Assembly: GCA_002435595.1 (NCBI GenBank)
Contig: DJBL01000070.1
Span: 1 to 64,000, forward strand
DNA length: 64,000 nt
From: Stenotrophomonas maltophilia
Lineage (GTDB): Bacteria; Pseudomonadota; Gammaproteobacteria; Xanthomonadales; Xanthomonadaceae
Direction of reading: 5' to 3'
Below, piece by piece: positions 8,478 through 19,454 of this stretch. The notes below the pieces were generated by a model. The model saw only the letters and a list, made by a program, of their open reading frames with translations. It was not told where the DNA came from and ran no database searches. Position 1 is the stretch's first letter. The number at the start of each line of letters is the position of its first letter. The position numbers were made by a program, and so were the translations under genes.

Positions 8478-8876
8478 TCAGGCGTGCGGCACGATCAGCT
8501 TCAGGCCCTTGAAGTAGTCGCGGTAAAATTTGTCGTTCCAGGTGATCAGGCCGTCGCATTGCAGCAGGGCGTGCGAGCCGATCATGAAATCGTCGAGGCT
8601 GCGGCGGCCTTCGCCGCGCTGCCGGTGGCGGCGCTGCATCTCGCCGGCGCGCAGGGCCGACTTGGCTTCCAGCGCATTGAAATGGACGCCCATCTCTTCC
8701 AGTGCTTCGAGCACTTCGGCCCCGCCACGCAGCGCGGCGCAGAGTTCGGCCAGGGTCGCGCCACACACCACCACGCGCCCGCCCACCAGGTTCTGGCGCA
8801 GGCACGCCTCCACGGCGTCGGCCTGCGGGCCATTGCTCAGCAGCTCGATCAGCACCGGCGAATCGACGGCGATCAT
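8478..8876 (-). CDS. vapC: VapC-type PIN-domain toxin
   Basis: 132 aa from the ATG at 8876, which opens with MIAVDSPVLIELL, the usual first strand of a PIN domain with its first acidic residue (Asp5). A start 7 codons upstream is open but would overlap the antitoxin end. Other PIN acidic positions are visible in TLAELCAAL, SLDDFMIGSHA and ITWNDKFYRDYF. PIN toxins are magnesium-dependent ribonucleases that cleave tRNA or rRNA. It lies 7 nt downstream of the AbrB-type antitoxin gene in one operon. The exact RNA target cannot be read from the sequence. Confidence 0.9.
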   Translation of the reverse strand: MIAVDSPVLIELLSNGPQADAVEACLRQNLVGGRVVVCGATLAELCAALRGGAEVLEALEEMGVHFNALEAKSALRAGEMQRRHRQRGEGRRSLDDFMIGSHALLQCDGLITWNDKFYRDYFKGLKLIVPHA

Positions 8877-8883
8877 CGCGGGC

Positions 8884-9108
8884 TCAGCCTTCGTCACGGA
8901 CGGCCTTCACGGCGGCGTCGGACGACTCGAAGCCATCCAGCGCGAACTTGCCGCGGGCGCGTGAGATCGCATCGTCCACGCTCTTGCGCAGGATGATCCG
9001 GCCGCCTTCCAGCTCGACGGTCAACTGGGTGCCCTTGGTCAGCCCCAGGGCATCACGCACCGCCTTGGGCAGGGTGATCTGGCCGCGCTCTGCAACGGTG
9101 GCTTCCAT
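8884..9108 (-). CDS. vapB: AbrB/SpoVT-type antitoxin (VapB-like)
   Basis: 74 aa from the ATG at 9108, chosen over an in-frame start 24 nt upstream because GGAGGG lies 7 nt before it. The N-terminal half is a swapped-hairpin AbrB fold (ERGQITLPKAVRDALGLTKG, then QLTVELEGGRIILRK), which binds DNA. The C-terminal tail (ISRARGKFALDGFESSDAAV) is the likely toxin-wrapping segment. It is first in the operon with the PIN toxin, the normal order. A palindromic operator overlaps the -10 element just upstream, so autoregulation is expected. Confidence 0.9.
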   Translation of the reverse strand: MEATVAERGQITLPKAVRDALGLTKGTQLTVELEGGRIILRKSVDDAISRARGKFALDGFESSDAAVKAVRDEG

Positions 9109-9121
9109 GGGTAGGCCCTCC

Positions 9122-9161
9122 AAAGTATGCACAAATTATACATACTTCCGGGGGCATACTT
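9122..9161 (-). promoter_or_regulatory. Promoter and operator of the vapBC pair
   Basis: On the minus strand a perfect TATAAT (plus-strand 9135-9140) lies about 27 nt upstream of the antitoxin ATG. It sits inside the spacer of an inverted repeat, AAGTATG at 9123-9129 and CATACTT at 9141-9147. A third half-site, CATACTT, occurs at 9155-9161. Overlap of a palindrome with the -10 is the usual design for AbrB-family antitoxin repression. The -35 is poorly defined. Confidence 0.75.
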
Positions 9162-9394
9162 CCACCACCGCAGTGTCCAGGGCCCTTCCCGCCCTTGCCA
9201 GGCAAAGGTTACGCAGCCCCGATGACATCCGCGATACATATCTCTATGTAGTCTGAGACCCGATGCCGCAGGCGGTAGGCCGACTGAATCGTTCATACTG
9301 GAGACGATCACCGGGCCTACAAGCCACCGGCGAACGCAAGCAGGCCCGCCCCGTGCGGACCACTGCAAGCCATCCGCAAGAGGAGTCACCCCGC

Positions 9395-12151
<2,757 letters not shown>

Positions 12152-12164
12152 GCAGGACACCGGC

Positions 12165-12219
12165 AGCCCCGACCGCTGGTCGGGGCTGTCCCGGAGGCGC
12201 CACGACCGGCGGTCGTGGC
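12165..12219. repeat. Two consecutive hairpins after acnA
   Basis: Stem 1 is AGCCCCGACC at 12165-12174 with GGTCGGGGCT at 12178-12187. Stem 2 is GCCACGACC at 12199-12207 with GGTCGTGGC at 12211-12219. Both are perfect with 3-nt loops. There is no T tract, so they could be REP-type 3' ends or a Rho-assisted terminator rather than a canonical intrinsic terminator. The remaining gap up to rpfB (12381) shows no other feature except GGAGGGGG, which is the rpfB ribosome binding site. Confidence 0.6.
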
Positions 12220-12380
12220 CTGGCGGGTCCGGCGCGCCACGCGGCCGTCCCCCGTGGCGGCTCGCCACTCCTTCACGCCCCCTTCGCCTTTTCCATTCGG
12301 CCCGGTATGCTGCCCGGACGTGAACTGGCGGATACTCAGGGCCAGCACACACTCTCATCAACGATTCCTGGAGGGGGAAT

Positions 12381-14057
12381 ATGAGTCTGGATCGTCCCTG
12401 GCTGCAGAGCTATCCCAACGGCGTGCCTGCCGAGATCGACGTCAACGAGTTCCATTCGGTCTCGGCCGTATTCGACACCTCGGTGGCCAAGTACCGTGAC
12501 CGCCCCGCCTACTCCAGCTTCGGCAAGACCATCACCTATGGTGAGACCGACGCCCTGGTCGAGCAGTTCGCCGCCTACCTGCTGGGCGAGCTGAAGCTCA
12601 AGAAGGGCGATCGCGTCGCCCTGATGATGCCCAACTGCCTGCAGTATCCGGTGGCCACCTTCGGCGTGCTGCGCGCCGGTCTCACCGTGGTCAACGTCAA
12701 CCCGCTGTACACCGCGCGCGAGCTCAAGCACCAGCTGGTCGATTCCGGCGCCGCGGTACTGGTGGTGGTGGACAACTTCGGCGACACGGTCCAGCAGGTG
12801 CTGGCCGACACCCCGATCAAGCAGGTGATCACCACCGGCCTGGGCGACATGCTCGGTGCCAAGGGCGTGGTGGTGAACTTCGTGCTGAAGTACATCAAGA
12901 AGATGGTGCCCAATTACAGCATCCGCGGCGCGGTGCGCTTCAACCAAGCGCTGAAGCTGGGCAGCGGCCACACCCTGCCCAAGGTGGAGATCGACCACGA
13001 CGACGTGGCGTTCCTGCAGTACACCGGCGGCACCACCGGCGTGGCCAAGGGCGCGATGCTGACCAACCGCAACCTGGTCGCCAACATGCAGCAGGCCTCG
13101 GCCTGGATCTCCGCGTCGGGGATCGAGATGGGCAAGGAGTGGATCATCACCGCCCTGCCGCTGTACCACATCTTCGCACTGACGGCCAACGGGCTGGTCT
13201 TCATGAAGTTCGGTGGCTGCAACCACCTGATCACCAATCCGCGCGACATGAAGGGCTTCGTCAAGGAGCTCAAGGCCACCCGCTTCACTGCCATCACCGG
13301 CGTCAACACGCTGTTCAACGGCCTGCTCAACACCCCCGGCTTCGACGAGATCGACTTCTCTTCGCTCAAGGTCACCCTGGGCGGCGGCATGGCCGTGCAG
13401 CGTGCGGTGGCCGAGCGCTGGAAGAAGGTCACCGGCGTGACCCTGGTCGAGGCGTACGGCCTGACCGAAACCTCGCCGGCTGCCTGCATCAACCCGCTCG
13501 ACCTGGCCGAGTACAACGGCGCGATCGGCCTGCCGATCCCGTCCACCGATGCGTGCGTCAAGGATGACAACGGCAAGACCCTGACCCCGGGTGAAGTGGG
13601 CGAGCTGTGCATCAAGGGCCCGCAGGTGATGAAGGGCTACTGGCAGCGTCCGGAAGAAACCGCCAAGGCGGTCGATGCCGAGGGCTGGCTGCACACCGGC
13701 GACATGGCTCGGATGGACGAGCACGGCTTCTTCTACATCGTGGACCGCAAGAAGGACATGATCCTGGTGTCCGGCTTCAACGTGTACCCCAACGAGGTCG
13801 AAGACGTCATCGCGATGATGCCCGGCGTGCTGGAAGTGGCCGCGGTGGGCGTGCCCGACGAAAAGTCCGGCGAAGTGGTCAAGGTGGTCATCGTCAAGAA
13901 GGACCCCAACCTCACCGCCGAGATGGTCAAGGAGCATGCCCGGGCCAACCTGACCGGCTACAAGCACCCCAGAATCGTTGAATTCCGAAAGGAATTGCCG
14001 AAGACCAACGTCGGCAAGATCCTGCGCCGCGAACTGCGCGACAGCCCCGCCCCATAA
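12381..14057 (+). CDS. rpfB: RpfB, long-chain acyl-CoA ligase of the DSF locus (FadD type)
   Basis: 558 aa, starting 4 nt after a GGAGGGGGA ribosome binding site. AMP-forming acyl-CoA synthetase: the P-loop motif YTGGTTGVAKG is at residues 214-224, followed by EAYGLTETSP, the adenylate-binding GWLHTGDMA motif, and the C-terminal PKTNVGKILRREL with the catalytic lysine. FadD enzymes activate long-chain fatty acids for beta-oxidation. In Xanthomonas this gene, directly upstream of rpfF, is RpfB, reported to act in DSF turnover and fatty-acid uptake. A strong terminator follows it, so rpfF probably also has its own promoter. Confidence 0.95.
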   Translation: MSLDRPWLQSYPNGVPAEIDVNEFHSVSAVFDTSVAKYRDRPAYSSFGKTITYGETDALVEQFAAYLLGELKLKKGDRVALMMPNCLQYPVATFGVLRAGLTVVNVNPLYTARELKHQLVDSGAAVLVVVDNFGDTVQQVLADTPIKQVITTGLGDMLGAKGVVVNFVLKYIKKMVPNYSIRGAVRFNQALKLGSGHTLPKVEIDHDDVAFLQYTGGTTGVAKGAMLTNRNLVANMQQASAWISASGIEMGKEWIITALPLYHIFALTANGLVFMKFGGCNHLITNPRDMKGFVKELKATRFTAITGVNTLFNGLLNTPGFDEIDFSSLKVTLGGGMAVQRAVAERWKKVTGVTLVEAYGLTETSPAACINPLDLAEYNGAIGLPIPSTDACVKDDNGKTLTPGEVGELCIKGPQVMKGYWQRPEETAKAVDAEGWLHTGDMARMDEHGFFYIVDRKKDMILVSGFNVYPNEVEDVIAMMPGVLEVAAVGVPDEKSGEVVKVVIVKKDPNLTAEMVKEHARANLTGYKHPRIVEFRKELPKTNVGKILRRELRDSPAP

Positions 14058-14084
14058 GGGCCGAGCGACCCTCAGGGTGCCCCA

Positions 14085-14115
14085 GGGCCCCAGCCGGCAA
14101 CGGCTGGGGCCCTTT
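14085..14115 (+). terminator. Terminator between rpfB and rpfF
   Basis: Perfect 12-bp stem, GGGCCCCAGCCG at 14085-14096 with CGGCTGGGGCCC at 14101-14112, a GCAA tetraloop and TTT after it. The T tract is short. It begins 28 nt past the rpfB stop, implying that rpfF can be transcribed separately. Confidence 0.8.
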
Positions 14116-14216
14116 GCATTGCGGCCCGGGCCGGCGGTGTAGGATCGCGGCGTGTGGACCCGTCAGGCCTGCCGCCCACCGCCTTCCCTCCAGGCCAACT
14201 CGCCGAGGAAATCACC

Positions 14217-15086
14217 ATGCAATCCATCGAAAAAGTCCCGTTCCACAGCGGCTACTCCACCATCCGCACCCCCTCCACCGGCGACGACGCAGCCCAGTGG
14301 CTGTTCATGCACGCTGACGCAGCGACCGGCATCCGTCCGTGCTGCCGCAAGGACATGCTTGATGAGATGTGGGCGTTCATGAGCCAGATCACGCGCTCCC
14401 CGGCCGAACGCAACAGCGGCAAACTGCGGCACTTCGTGCTCGCCTCCGATGCCAATGCCTACAACCTGGGCGGCGACCTGGAGCTGTTTGCGCGGTTGAT
14501 CCGCGAAGGCAACCGCGACCGCCTGCTGGCCTACGCGCAGCGCTGCGTGGAAGGGGTGCACCACCTGCATACCGGCTTTGGCGGCGATGTGCGCTCGATC
14601 GCCGTGATCCAGGGCGATGCCCTTGGCGGTGGCCTGGAAATGGCCCTGGCCTGCCACACCATCATCGCCGAGGAAGGCTGCGGCATGGGCCTGCCCGAGG
14701 TGTTGTTCGGTCTGTTCCCGGGCATGGGTGCCTATTCCTTCCTGTGCCGCCGGGTGGCACCGCAGGTGGCCGAAAAGATCATCCTGGAAGGTCGCGTGTA
14801 CGCGTCCGAGGAGATGTTCGCGCTGGGCGTGGTCGACGTGCTGGTCCCCAAGGGCCAGGGCATCAAGGCCGCCGAGGATCTGATCCGCCAGCACCAGCGC
14901 ACCCCGCGCACCTATCTGGCCATGAACGCGGCACGCAACCTGGCCCAGGCGGTGGGATACGACGAGCTGCTGGAGATCACCCGGATCTGGGTCGATTCGG
15001 CCCTGGCGCTGGATGAGAAGTCGCTGCGCACCATGGACCGCCTGATCAAGGCCCAGACCCGCCGCGCGCAGTCCGATGCCGCGTGA
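14217..15086 (+). CDS. rpfF: RpfF, DSF (cis-2-enoic fatty acid) synthase
   Basis: 289 aa from the ATG at 14217, preceded by GAGGAA. Crotonase-fold enzyme with both thioesterase and dehydratase activity that makes the diffusible signal factor from 3-hydroxyacyl-ACP. The two catalytic glutamates fall at Glu141 (ALGGGLEMAL) and Glu161 (GLPEVLFG), the same numbers reported for Xanthomonas RpfF. GDALGGG and GMGLPEVLFGLFPGMGA are the conserved active-site blocks. It is convergent with rpfC, whose product binds and restrains RpfF in Xanthomonas. Position and residues leave little doubt. Confidence 0.97.
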   Translation: MQSIEKVPFHSGYSTIRTPSTGDDAAQWLFMHADAATGIRPCCRKDMLDEMWAFMSQITRSPAERNSGKLRHFVLASDANAYNLGGDLELFARLIREGNRDRLLAYAQRCVEGVHHLHTGFGGDVRSIAVIQGDALGGGLEMALACHTIIAEEGCGMGLPEVLFGLFPGMGAYSFLCRRVAPQVAEKIILEGRVYASEEMFALGVVDVLVPKGQGIKAAEDLIRQHQRTPRTYLAMNAARNLAQAVGYDELLEITRIWVDSALALDEKSLRTMDRLIKAQTRRAQSDAA

Positions 15087-15113
15087 ATGTGCCAGCACGC
15101 AGCGGATCAGGTG

Positions 15114-15141
15114 AAAGCCCGGTCAGCACCGGGCTTTTTTT
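15114..15141. terminator. Bidirectional terminator between rpfF and rpfC
   Basis: Stem AGCCCGGT at 15116-15123, loop CAGC, and ACCGGGCT at 15128-15135 followed by a run of seven T; AAA on the other side serves the opposite strand. It lies between the convergent rpfF and rpfC genes and should terminate both. Confidence 0.9.
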
Positions 15142-15165
15142 CTGCGCCGATGCCGGCGCCAGCGC

Positions 15166-18117
15166 TCAGCCGATGTCGATGCCGCCGTCGTCGGCGGAGG
15201 CGCCCGCGCGCGCGCGTTCGACCAGCGCCTGGCGCCCTTCCTTGAGGGCCGTGCGGATCAGGGTGACGCGCTCGCTCCATTCGCTCTTGAGCTGCCAGTC
15301 GGCCATGTGCATGACCTCACCGGCGCGGTAAGCCACCCGCACCAGGCCCAGGTTGCTGGCCACGCCCTTGATCGCATGGGCCTGCTCGCGCAGGTGGACC
15401 CAGTCGGCGCGCTCGCCGGCCTCCAGCGCCAGGGTGACGCACTGGGTGGCATCGGCCAGGCACTGTCGGATGAACTCCCGCTCGAATCCCGCGCCCATGC
15501 CCAGCGACGCCAGTTCGTCCAGTACTCCGCTGTCGAGCACGCCGGCGGCCACCGGCGTGGGCTGCAACACCGGTGCGCGCGTCTTCAGGCCATCGTTGAT
15601 GGCGATGTCGGCCAGGGTATCGAGCAACCGCACCGGCACCACCGGCTTGCCGAAGAAGGTATGCGCACCGGCCTGGGTGCACTGCTGGATCGCCTCGGGG
15701 GTGACATCGGCGCTGAGCACCAGCACCGGCGTGCGCGGTGCACCGCCGGCCTGCAGCACGCGCAGTTCCTTGAGCATGGCCAGCCCGCTCATGCCGGGCA
15801 TGTGCAGGTCGACAATGGCCACGTCGTAGTCGCTCTCGGCCATCGCATCGAGCACCGCTTCGCCGCCGTTGACACACACCACCTTGTGCCCGGCCTTCTG
15901 CAACAGCCGTTGCAGCACCAGGCGGTTGGCCTGGTGGTCGTCGGCCACCAGGATCTTCATGCTGCGCACCCGCGCGCGATGGCGCAGGAACGGGTCGGCA
16001 AAGGCGATCACGTTGCCCACCCCGGCGTGCATGCCCTCCCCGGCCACCGCCGGGGTAAAGCTGCCCTGCACCACCGGCGGCAGCGCAAACGGCAGCTCGA
16101 ACCAGAAGCAGCTGCCCTGGGGCGGGTTCTCCGAGAACCCGATCTGCCCGCCCATCGCCTCCACCAGGCCGCGCGCGATCGAGGTGCCCAGGCCACTGCC
16201 TTCGTGGCGCCGGCCCAGGCTCACGTCCGCCTGTTCGAAGGCCTGGAACAGCCGCCCGCGCATCTCCGGGCTGACCCCCATGCCGGTATCGAGGATGTCA
16301 AAGCGCAGCCGGACCTGGCCATGCGCTTCCTCGCCCAGCACCGACACGCGGATTTCGACCTTGCCGTACTCGGTGAACTTGACCGCGTTGCCGGCCAGGT
16401 TGAGCAGGATCTGGCGCAGGTGGCCCAGGTCGCCGCGCAGTTGCGCCGGCACCCCGTCGGCAACCTTCACCTGGTACTCCAGGCCTTTCAGCCGTGCCTG
16501 CGGCAACAGGATCAGCCCCAGCGACTGGATCACCTCCTCCAGGGCGAAATCCTCGGCCACCACGCGCAGCTTGCCCGCTTCGATGGCCGAGATGTCCAGC
16601 ACCTCCTCCACCAGCGTCAGCAGGCTGCGCGAGGAGGCCTGGATGGTGTTCACGCACTCGCGCTGCTCATCGTCCAGCTGCGTGGTGGCCAGCACTTCGG
16701 TCATGCCCGACAGGCCGTTGAGCGGGGTGCGGAACTCGTGGCTCATGTTGGCCAGGAAGCGGCTCTTGGCCTCGCTGGCGCGGCGCGCCTCGTCCATCGC
16801 ATGGGTCAACTGGCGCAGCAGGCTGGCGAAGTACAGCGGCACCGCGGCCAGCCCGAGCCACAGGCCAAAGCCCAGCCGCGCGTTGGCCTGCCAGTACCCG
16901 GTGGCCAGCACGGTCACCCCGAAGCTGACCAGCGCCATGCCGACGGCGGCGTACAGGTACTTGTTGCCGTAGCGCATGCCGTTGCCGACGGTGACCCACA
17001 TCACCACGATGTAGACCCACGCCAGCGGCTCGCCCATCTGCACCATCCCGGCGGCGATCAGGCCGTAGTCGGCGAGCATGCCGGCCACCCGGCGCGGGTC
17101 CGAACGCGCCGGCCGCGCCAGCAGCCAGACAAACAGCATCACCGACAGGCACAGGCCGGTCAGCACGATCGCCAGCACCACCCGGTACTGGTCGCCGGGC
17201 AGGTCGTTGCGCACCCCCGGCATCAGTACGTAGGCCAGGATCAGCACGATCAGCACCATGCGCACGATGGCCTGGCCATGTTCGCTGTCCGTGCGCCGGG
17301 TCAGGCGGTCCTTCAGCAACATCCATCCGCGGTGCAGGCCGGTGGCTTCTTCCAGTGAGGGCCCGCCCTGCTCCGGCCCCGGCAGGCTGGCCGCCACGAA
17401 ATACAACGGGATCACCGCCAGCCCCAGCAGCAGGCCCCAGGCCAGGAAGTCGTGCGCCTGCCAATAGGGCGAGAGCGACAGCGCCGCCAGGAAGGACAGG
17501 CAGGCCAGCGCGGTGGCCGCCTGCACGTAACGGGTGCCGTAGCGCATGCCATTGCCGATGGTCACCCACAGCAGCACCACGTACAGCGGTGCCGCCGGCT
17601 CGCCCTGGATCACCATGAGGGTGGCGATGCAGGTGTAATCGGTGAGCATGCCGAGGATGCGGCGGGCGTGGGAGACCCCGGGGCGGGCCAGCAATGCGGC
17701 CATCAGGCCCACCGCGACCAGCAGCTCGGCACCCAGGGTCATCCAGGTCAGCGGCAGGTACTGTTCACCGGTCTGCCAGCCGCGCCAGCCCAGGTAGCCG
17801 ATGAACAGCGCGGTGATCGCCAGCCGCACCAGGATCTGCACGTGCTCGCTGTCGGGCCGGTCGGCCAGGCGCGCGCGCAGGCTGCGCCAGGCCCCGCCGA
17901 CAGGGGCCACCGCCACCGTGGCCGGGATCGGCGACGCCAGCAGCTGGCGCAGGTGCACCGCGGCGAAGACCAGCACCAGCGCTCCCAGCCACCACTGCCC
18001 CGGCGCCAACCGATACAGCGCCAGCAGCGACACCAGTGCCACCAGCGCCAGGCGCAGCAGCGCCGGGCCGCGACCCGTGGCGAGCCGCTGCTTCAGAGTC
18101 TGAGCCAAGCCATGCAT
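15166..18117 (-). CDS. rpfC: RpfC, DSF sensor hybrid histidine kinase with duplicated membrane sensor
   Basis: 983 aa from the ATG at 18117, one nt after the rpfG stop. Order: two N-terminal hydrophobic helices (about 18-60); membrane module 1 (about 86-243); membrane module 2 (about 274-433); HisKA with His460 (NMSHEFRTPLNG); HATPase (LLNLAGNAVKFTE, DTGMGVS, GSGLG); receiver with Asp770 (AIVDLHMPGMSG); C-terminal HPt with His914 (EQAHAIKGVASNLG). The two membrane modules are clearly homologous: each starts with DSEH and contains DY, GEP, WVT-GNGMRYG, YWQA and PLYF about 190 residues apart. Xanthomonas RpfC has one such 5-helix module. A sensor of about ten helices corresponds to what has been described as the rpf-1 variant of Stenotrophomonas. 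No separate rpfH gene lies between rpfG and rpfC. Confidence 0.95.
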   Translation of the reverse strand: MHGLAQTLKQRLATGRGPALLRLALVALVSLLALYRLAPGQWWLGALVLVFAAVHLRQLLASPIPATVAVAPVGGAWRSLRARLADRPDSEHVQILVRLAITALFIGYLGWRGWQTGEQYLPLTWMTLGAELLVAVGLMAALLARPGVSHARRILGMLTDYTCIATLMVIQGEPAAPLYVVLLWVTIGNGMRYGTRYVQAATALACLSFLAALSLSPYWQAHDFLAWGLLLGLAVIPLYFVAASLPGPEQGGPSLEEATGLHRGWMLLKDRLTRRTDSEHGQAIVRMVLIVLILAYVLMPGVRNDLPGDQYRVVLAIVLTGLCLSVMLFVWLLARPARSDPRRVAGMLADYGLIAAGMVQMGEPLAWVYIVVMWVTVGNGMRYGNKYLYAAVGMALVSFGVTVLATGYWQANARLGFGLWLGLAAVPLYFASLLRQLTHAMDEARRASEAKSRFLANMSHEFRTPLNGLSGMTEVLATTQLDDEQRECVNTIQASSRSLLTLVEEVLDISAIEAGKLRVVAEDFALEEVIQSLGLILLPQARLKGLEYQVKVADGVPAQLRGDLGHLRQILLNLAGNAVKFTEYGKVEIRVSVLGEEAHGQVRLRFDILDTGMGVSPEMRGRLFQAFEQADVSLGRRHEGSGLGTSIARGLVEAMGGQIGFSENPPQGSCFWFELPFALPPVVQGSFTPAVAGEGMHAGVGNVIAFADPFLRHRARVRSMKILVADDHQANRLVLQRLLQKAGHKVVCVNGGEAVLDAMAESDYDVAIVDLHMPGMSGLAMLKELRVLQAGGAPRTPVLVLSADVTPEAIQQCTQAGAHTFFGKPVVPVRLLDTLADIAINDGLKTRAPVLQPTPVAAGVLDSGVLDELASLGMGAGFEREFIRQCLADATQCVTLALEAGERADWVHLREQAHAIKGVASNLGLVRVAYRAGEVMHMADWQLKSEWSERVTLIRTALKEGRQALVERARAGASADDGGIDIG

Positions 18118-18118
18118 G

Positions 18119-19258
18119 TCACATCCCCGGTCGGGACGACGCAGTCGAGTGCTGCGCGCAGATGTCATCGAGCTGTTGGCGGCCGCGCAGCAGCGCATCC
18201 ACGCAACGCGGATCGAACAGACGGCCACGCTGTGCATACAGGTAGGCCAGGGTAGCTTCCATCGTCCATGCTTCCTTGTACGGGCGCGGCGAAATCAGCG
18301 CGTCAAACACATCGGCCACCGCCACGATCCGCGCTTCCAGCGGGATCGCATCGCCGATCAGGCCATCGGGGTAACCGCTGCCGTCATAGCGTTCGTGATG
18401 GCGCAGCGCGATCAACGCGCCGACCTGGATGAACCGGTTCTGGCTGCCGCTGAGCAGCTCATAGCCGATCCGCGGGTGCCGGCGCATGATCGCCAGCTCC
18501 TCTTCGTTGAGCTTGCCCTGCTTGAGCAGCACCGCATCGGGAATGGCGATCTTGCCCATGTCATGCAGCGGGGCGGCCATCTCGATGAGCTTGCATTCTT
18601 CTTCGGGCAGGCCGAGCTGCTCGGCGATCAACCCGGCCACGTGGGCCATGCGCTCCAGATAGGCGCTGGTGCCGGCGTCGCGGAACTCGATCGCCCGCGC
18701 CAGCCGCGACAGTGTCTCGCGTTCACGCTCTTCCACTTCGTGCATGCTGGCCAGCAGCCGCTGCTCCAGCGACAGCGCGCGTTGTTTGACGTTCTCCGAC
18801 TGCTGGCGCAGCTGCAGCAGGTTGTAGCAGCGCGCGCGCAGTTCGCGCGGGCGGATCGGCTTGACCAGGAAATCAATGACGCCCGCTTCCAGCGCGGCCT
18901 GGCGGATCGGCTCGTCGCCGACCACGGTGATCAGGATGACCGGGATGTCGCGGTGCTTGGGCAGGCGGCGGAAGCGGCGGGCGAATTCCAGCCCGTCCAT
19001 CTCGGGCATGCGGTAGTCCAGCAGCAGCAGGTCCACCGCGTGCGACTCGCACCACGCCAGCGCGGTGAGCGGGTCGCCGAAGTCATGCACGCTCAGTTCC
19101 GGCGCGATGTCCTCGATGACATGACGCAGCATGGTGCGTGCGGACGTCTGGTCGTCAACGATGACAATATTCAAGGATGCTTCCGCCGTCTTCCTGGACC
19201 ACACTGGAACATGCTGCGGAAAGGACTCTCCGCCACTTTGCACACTGGCACCTTGCAT
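18119..19258 (-). CDS. rpfG: RpfG, response regulator with HD-GYP c-di-GMP phosphodiesterase
   Basis: 379 aa. Phosphorelay output of the DSF system: RpfC phosphorylates it and it degrades cyclic di-GMP. The N-terminal receiver (about 28-145) has IVIVDDQ, phosphoacceptor Asp81 (LLLLDYRMPEMDG) and the Lys in FLVKPIRP. A coiled-coil linker (about 150-180) leads to an intact HD-GYP domain: HD at 232-233 (LHDMGKIAIPDAVLLK), HHERYDGSGYP at 287-297. The first 27 residues before the receiver are unusual, and an internal start near the receiver is possible. rpfG is first in a two-gene operon with rpfC, separated from it by 1 nt. Confidence 0.96.
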   Translation of the reverse strand: MQGASVQSGGESFPQHVPVWSRKTAEASLNIVIVDDQTSARTMLRHVIEDIAPELSVHDFGDPLTALAWCESHAVDLLLLDYRMPEMDGLEFARRFRRLPKHRDIPVILITVVGDEPIRQAALEAGVIDFLVKPIRPRELRARCYNLLQLRQQSENVKQRALSLEQRLLASMHEVEERERETLSRLARAIEFRDAGTSAYLERMAHVAGLIAEQLGLPEEECKLIEMAAPLHDMGKIAIPDAVLLKQGKLNEEELAIMRRHPRIGYELLSGSQNRFIQVGALIALRHHERYDGSGYPDGLIGDAIPLEARIVAVADVFDALISPRPYKEAWTMEATLAYLYAQRGRLFDPRCVDALLRGRQQLDDICAQHSTASSRPGM

Positions 19259-19454
19259 GGATCCGCCTCCCGTCGTGATCTCCCCGGTTCATGATCGTGC
19301 TCGCAGTGTGATGCCGATGTCATGCATCTCCTGCGCGATCCTGCCCTGGCCATCACCCGCCACTCCCGGGATGGCCACGCAGAAACCATACCCGCGCGGC
19401 CACGACAGCGGAACCCCGTCCGGCCTGCCCTGGCCGGGCAGGCGGACATACGTC

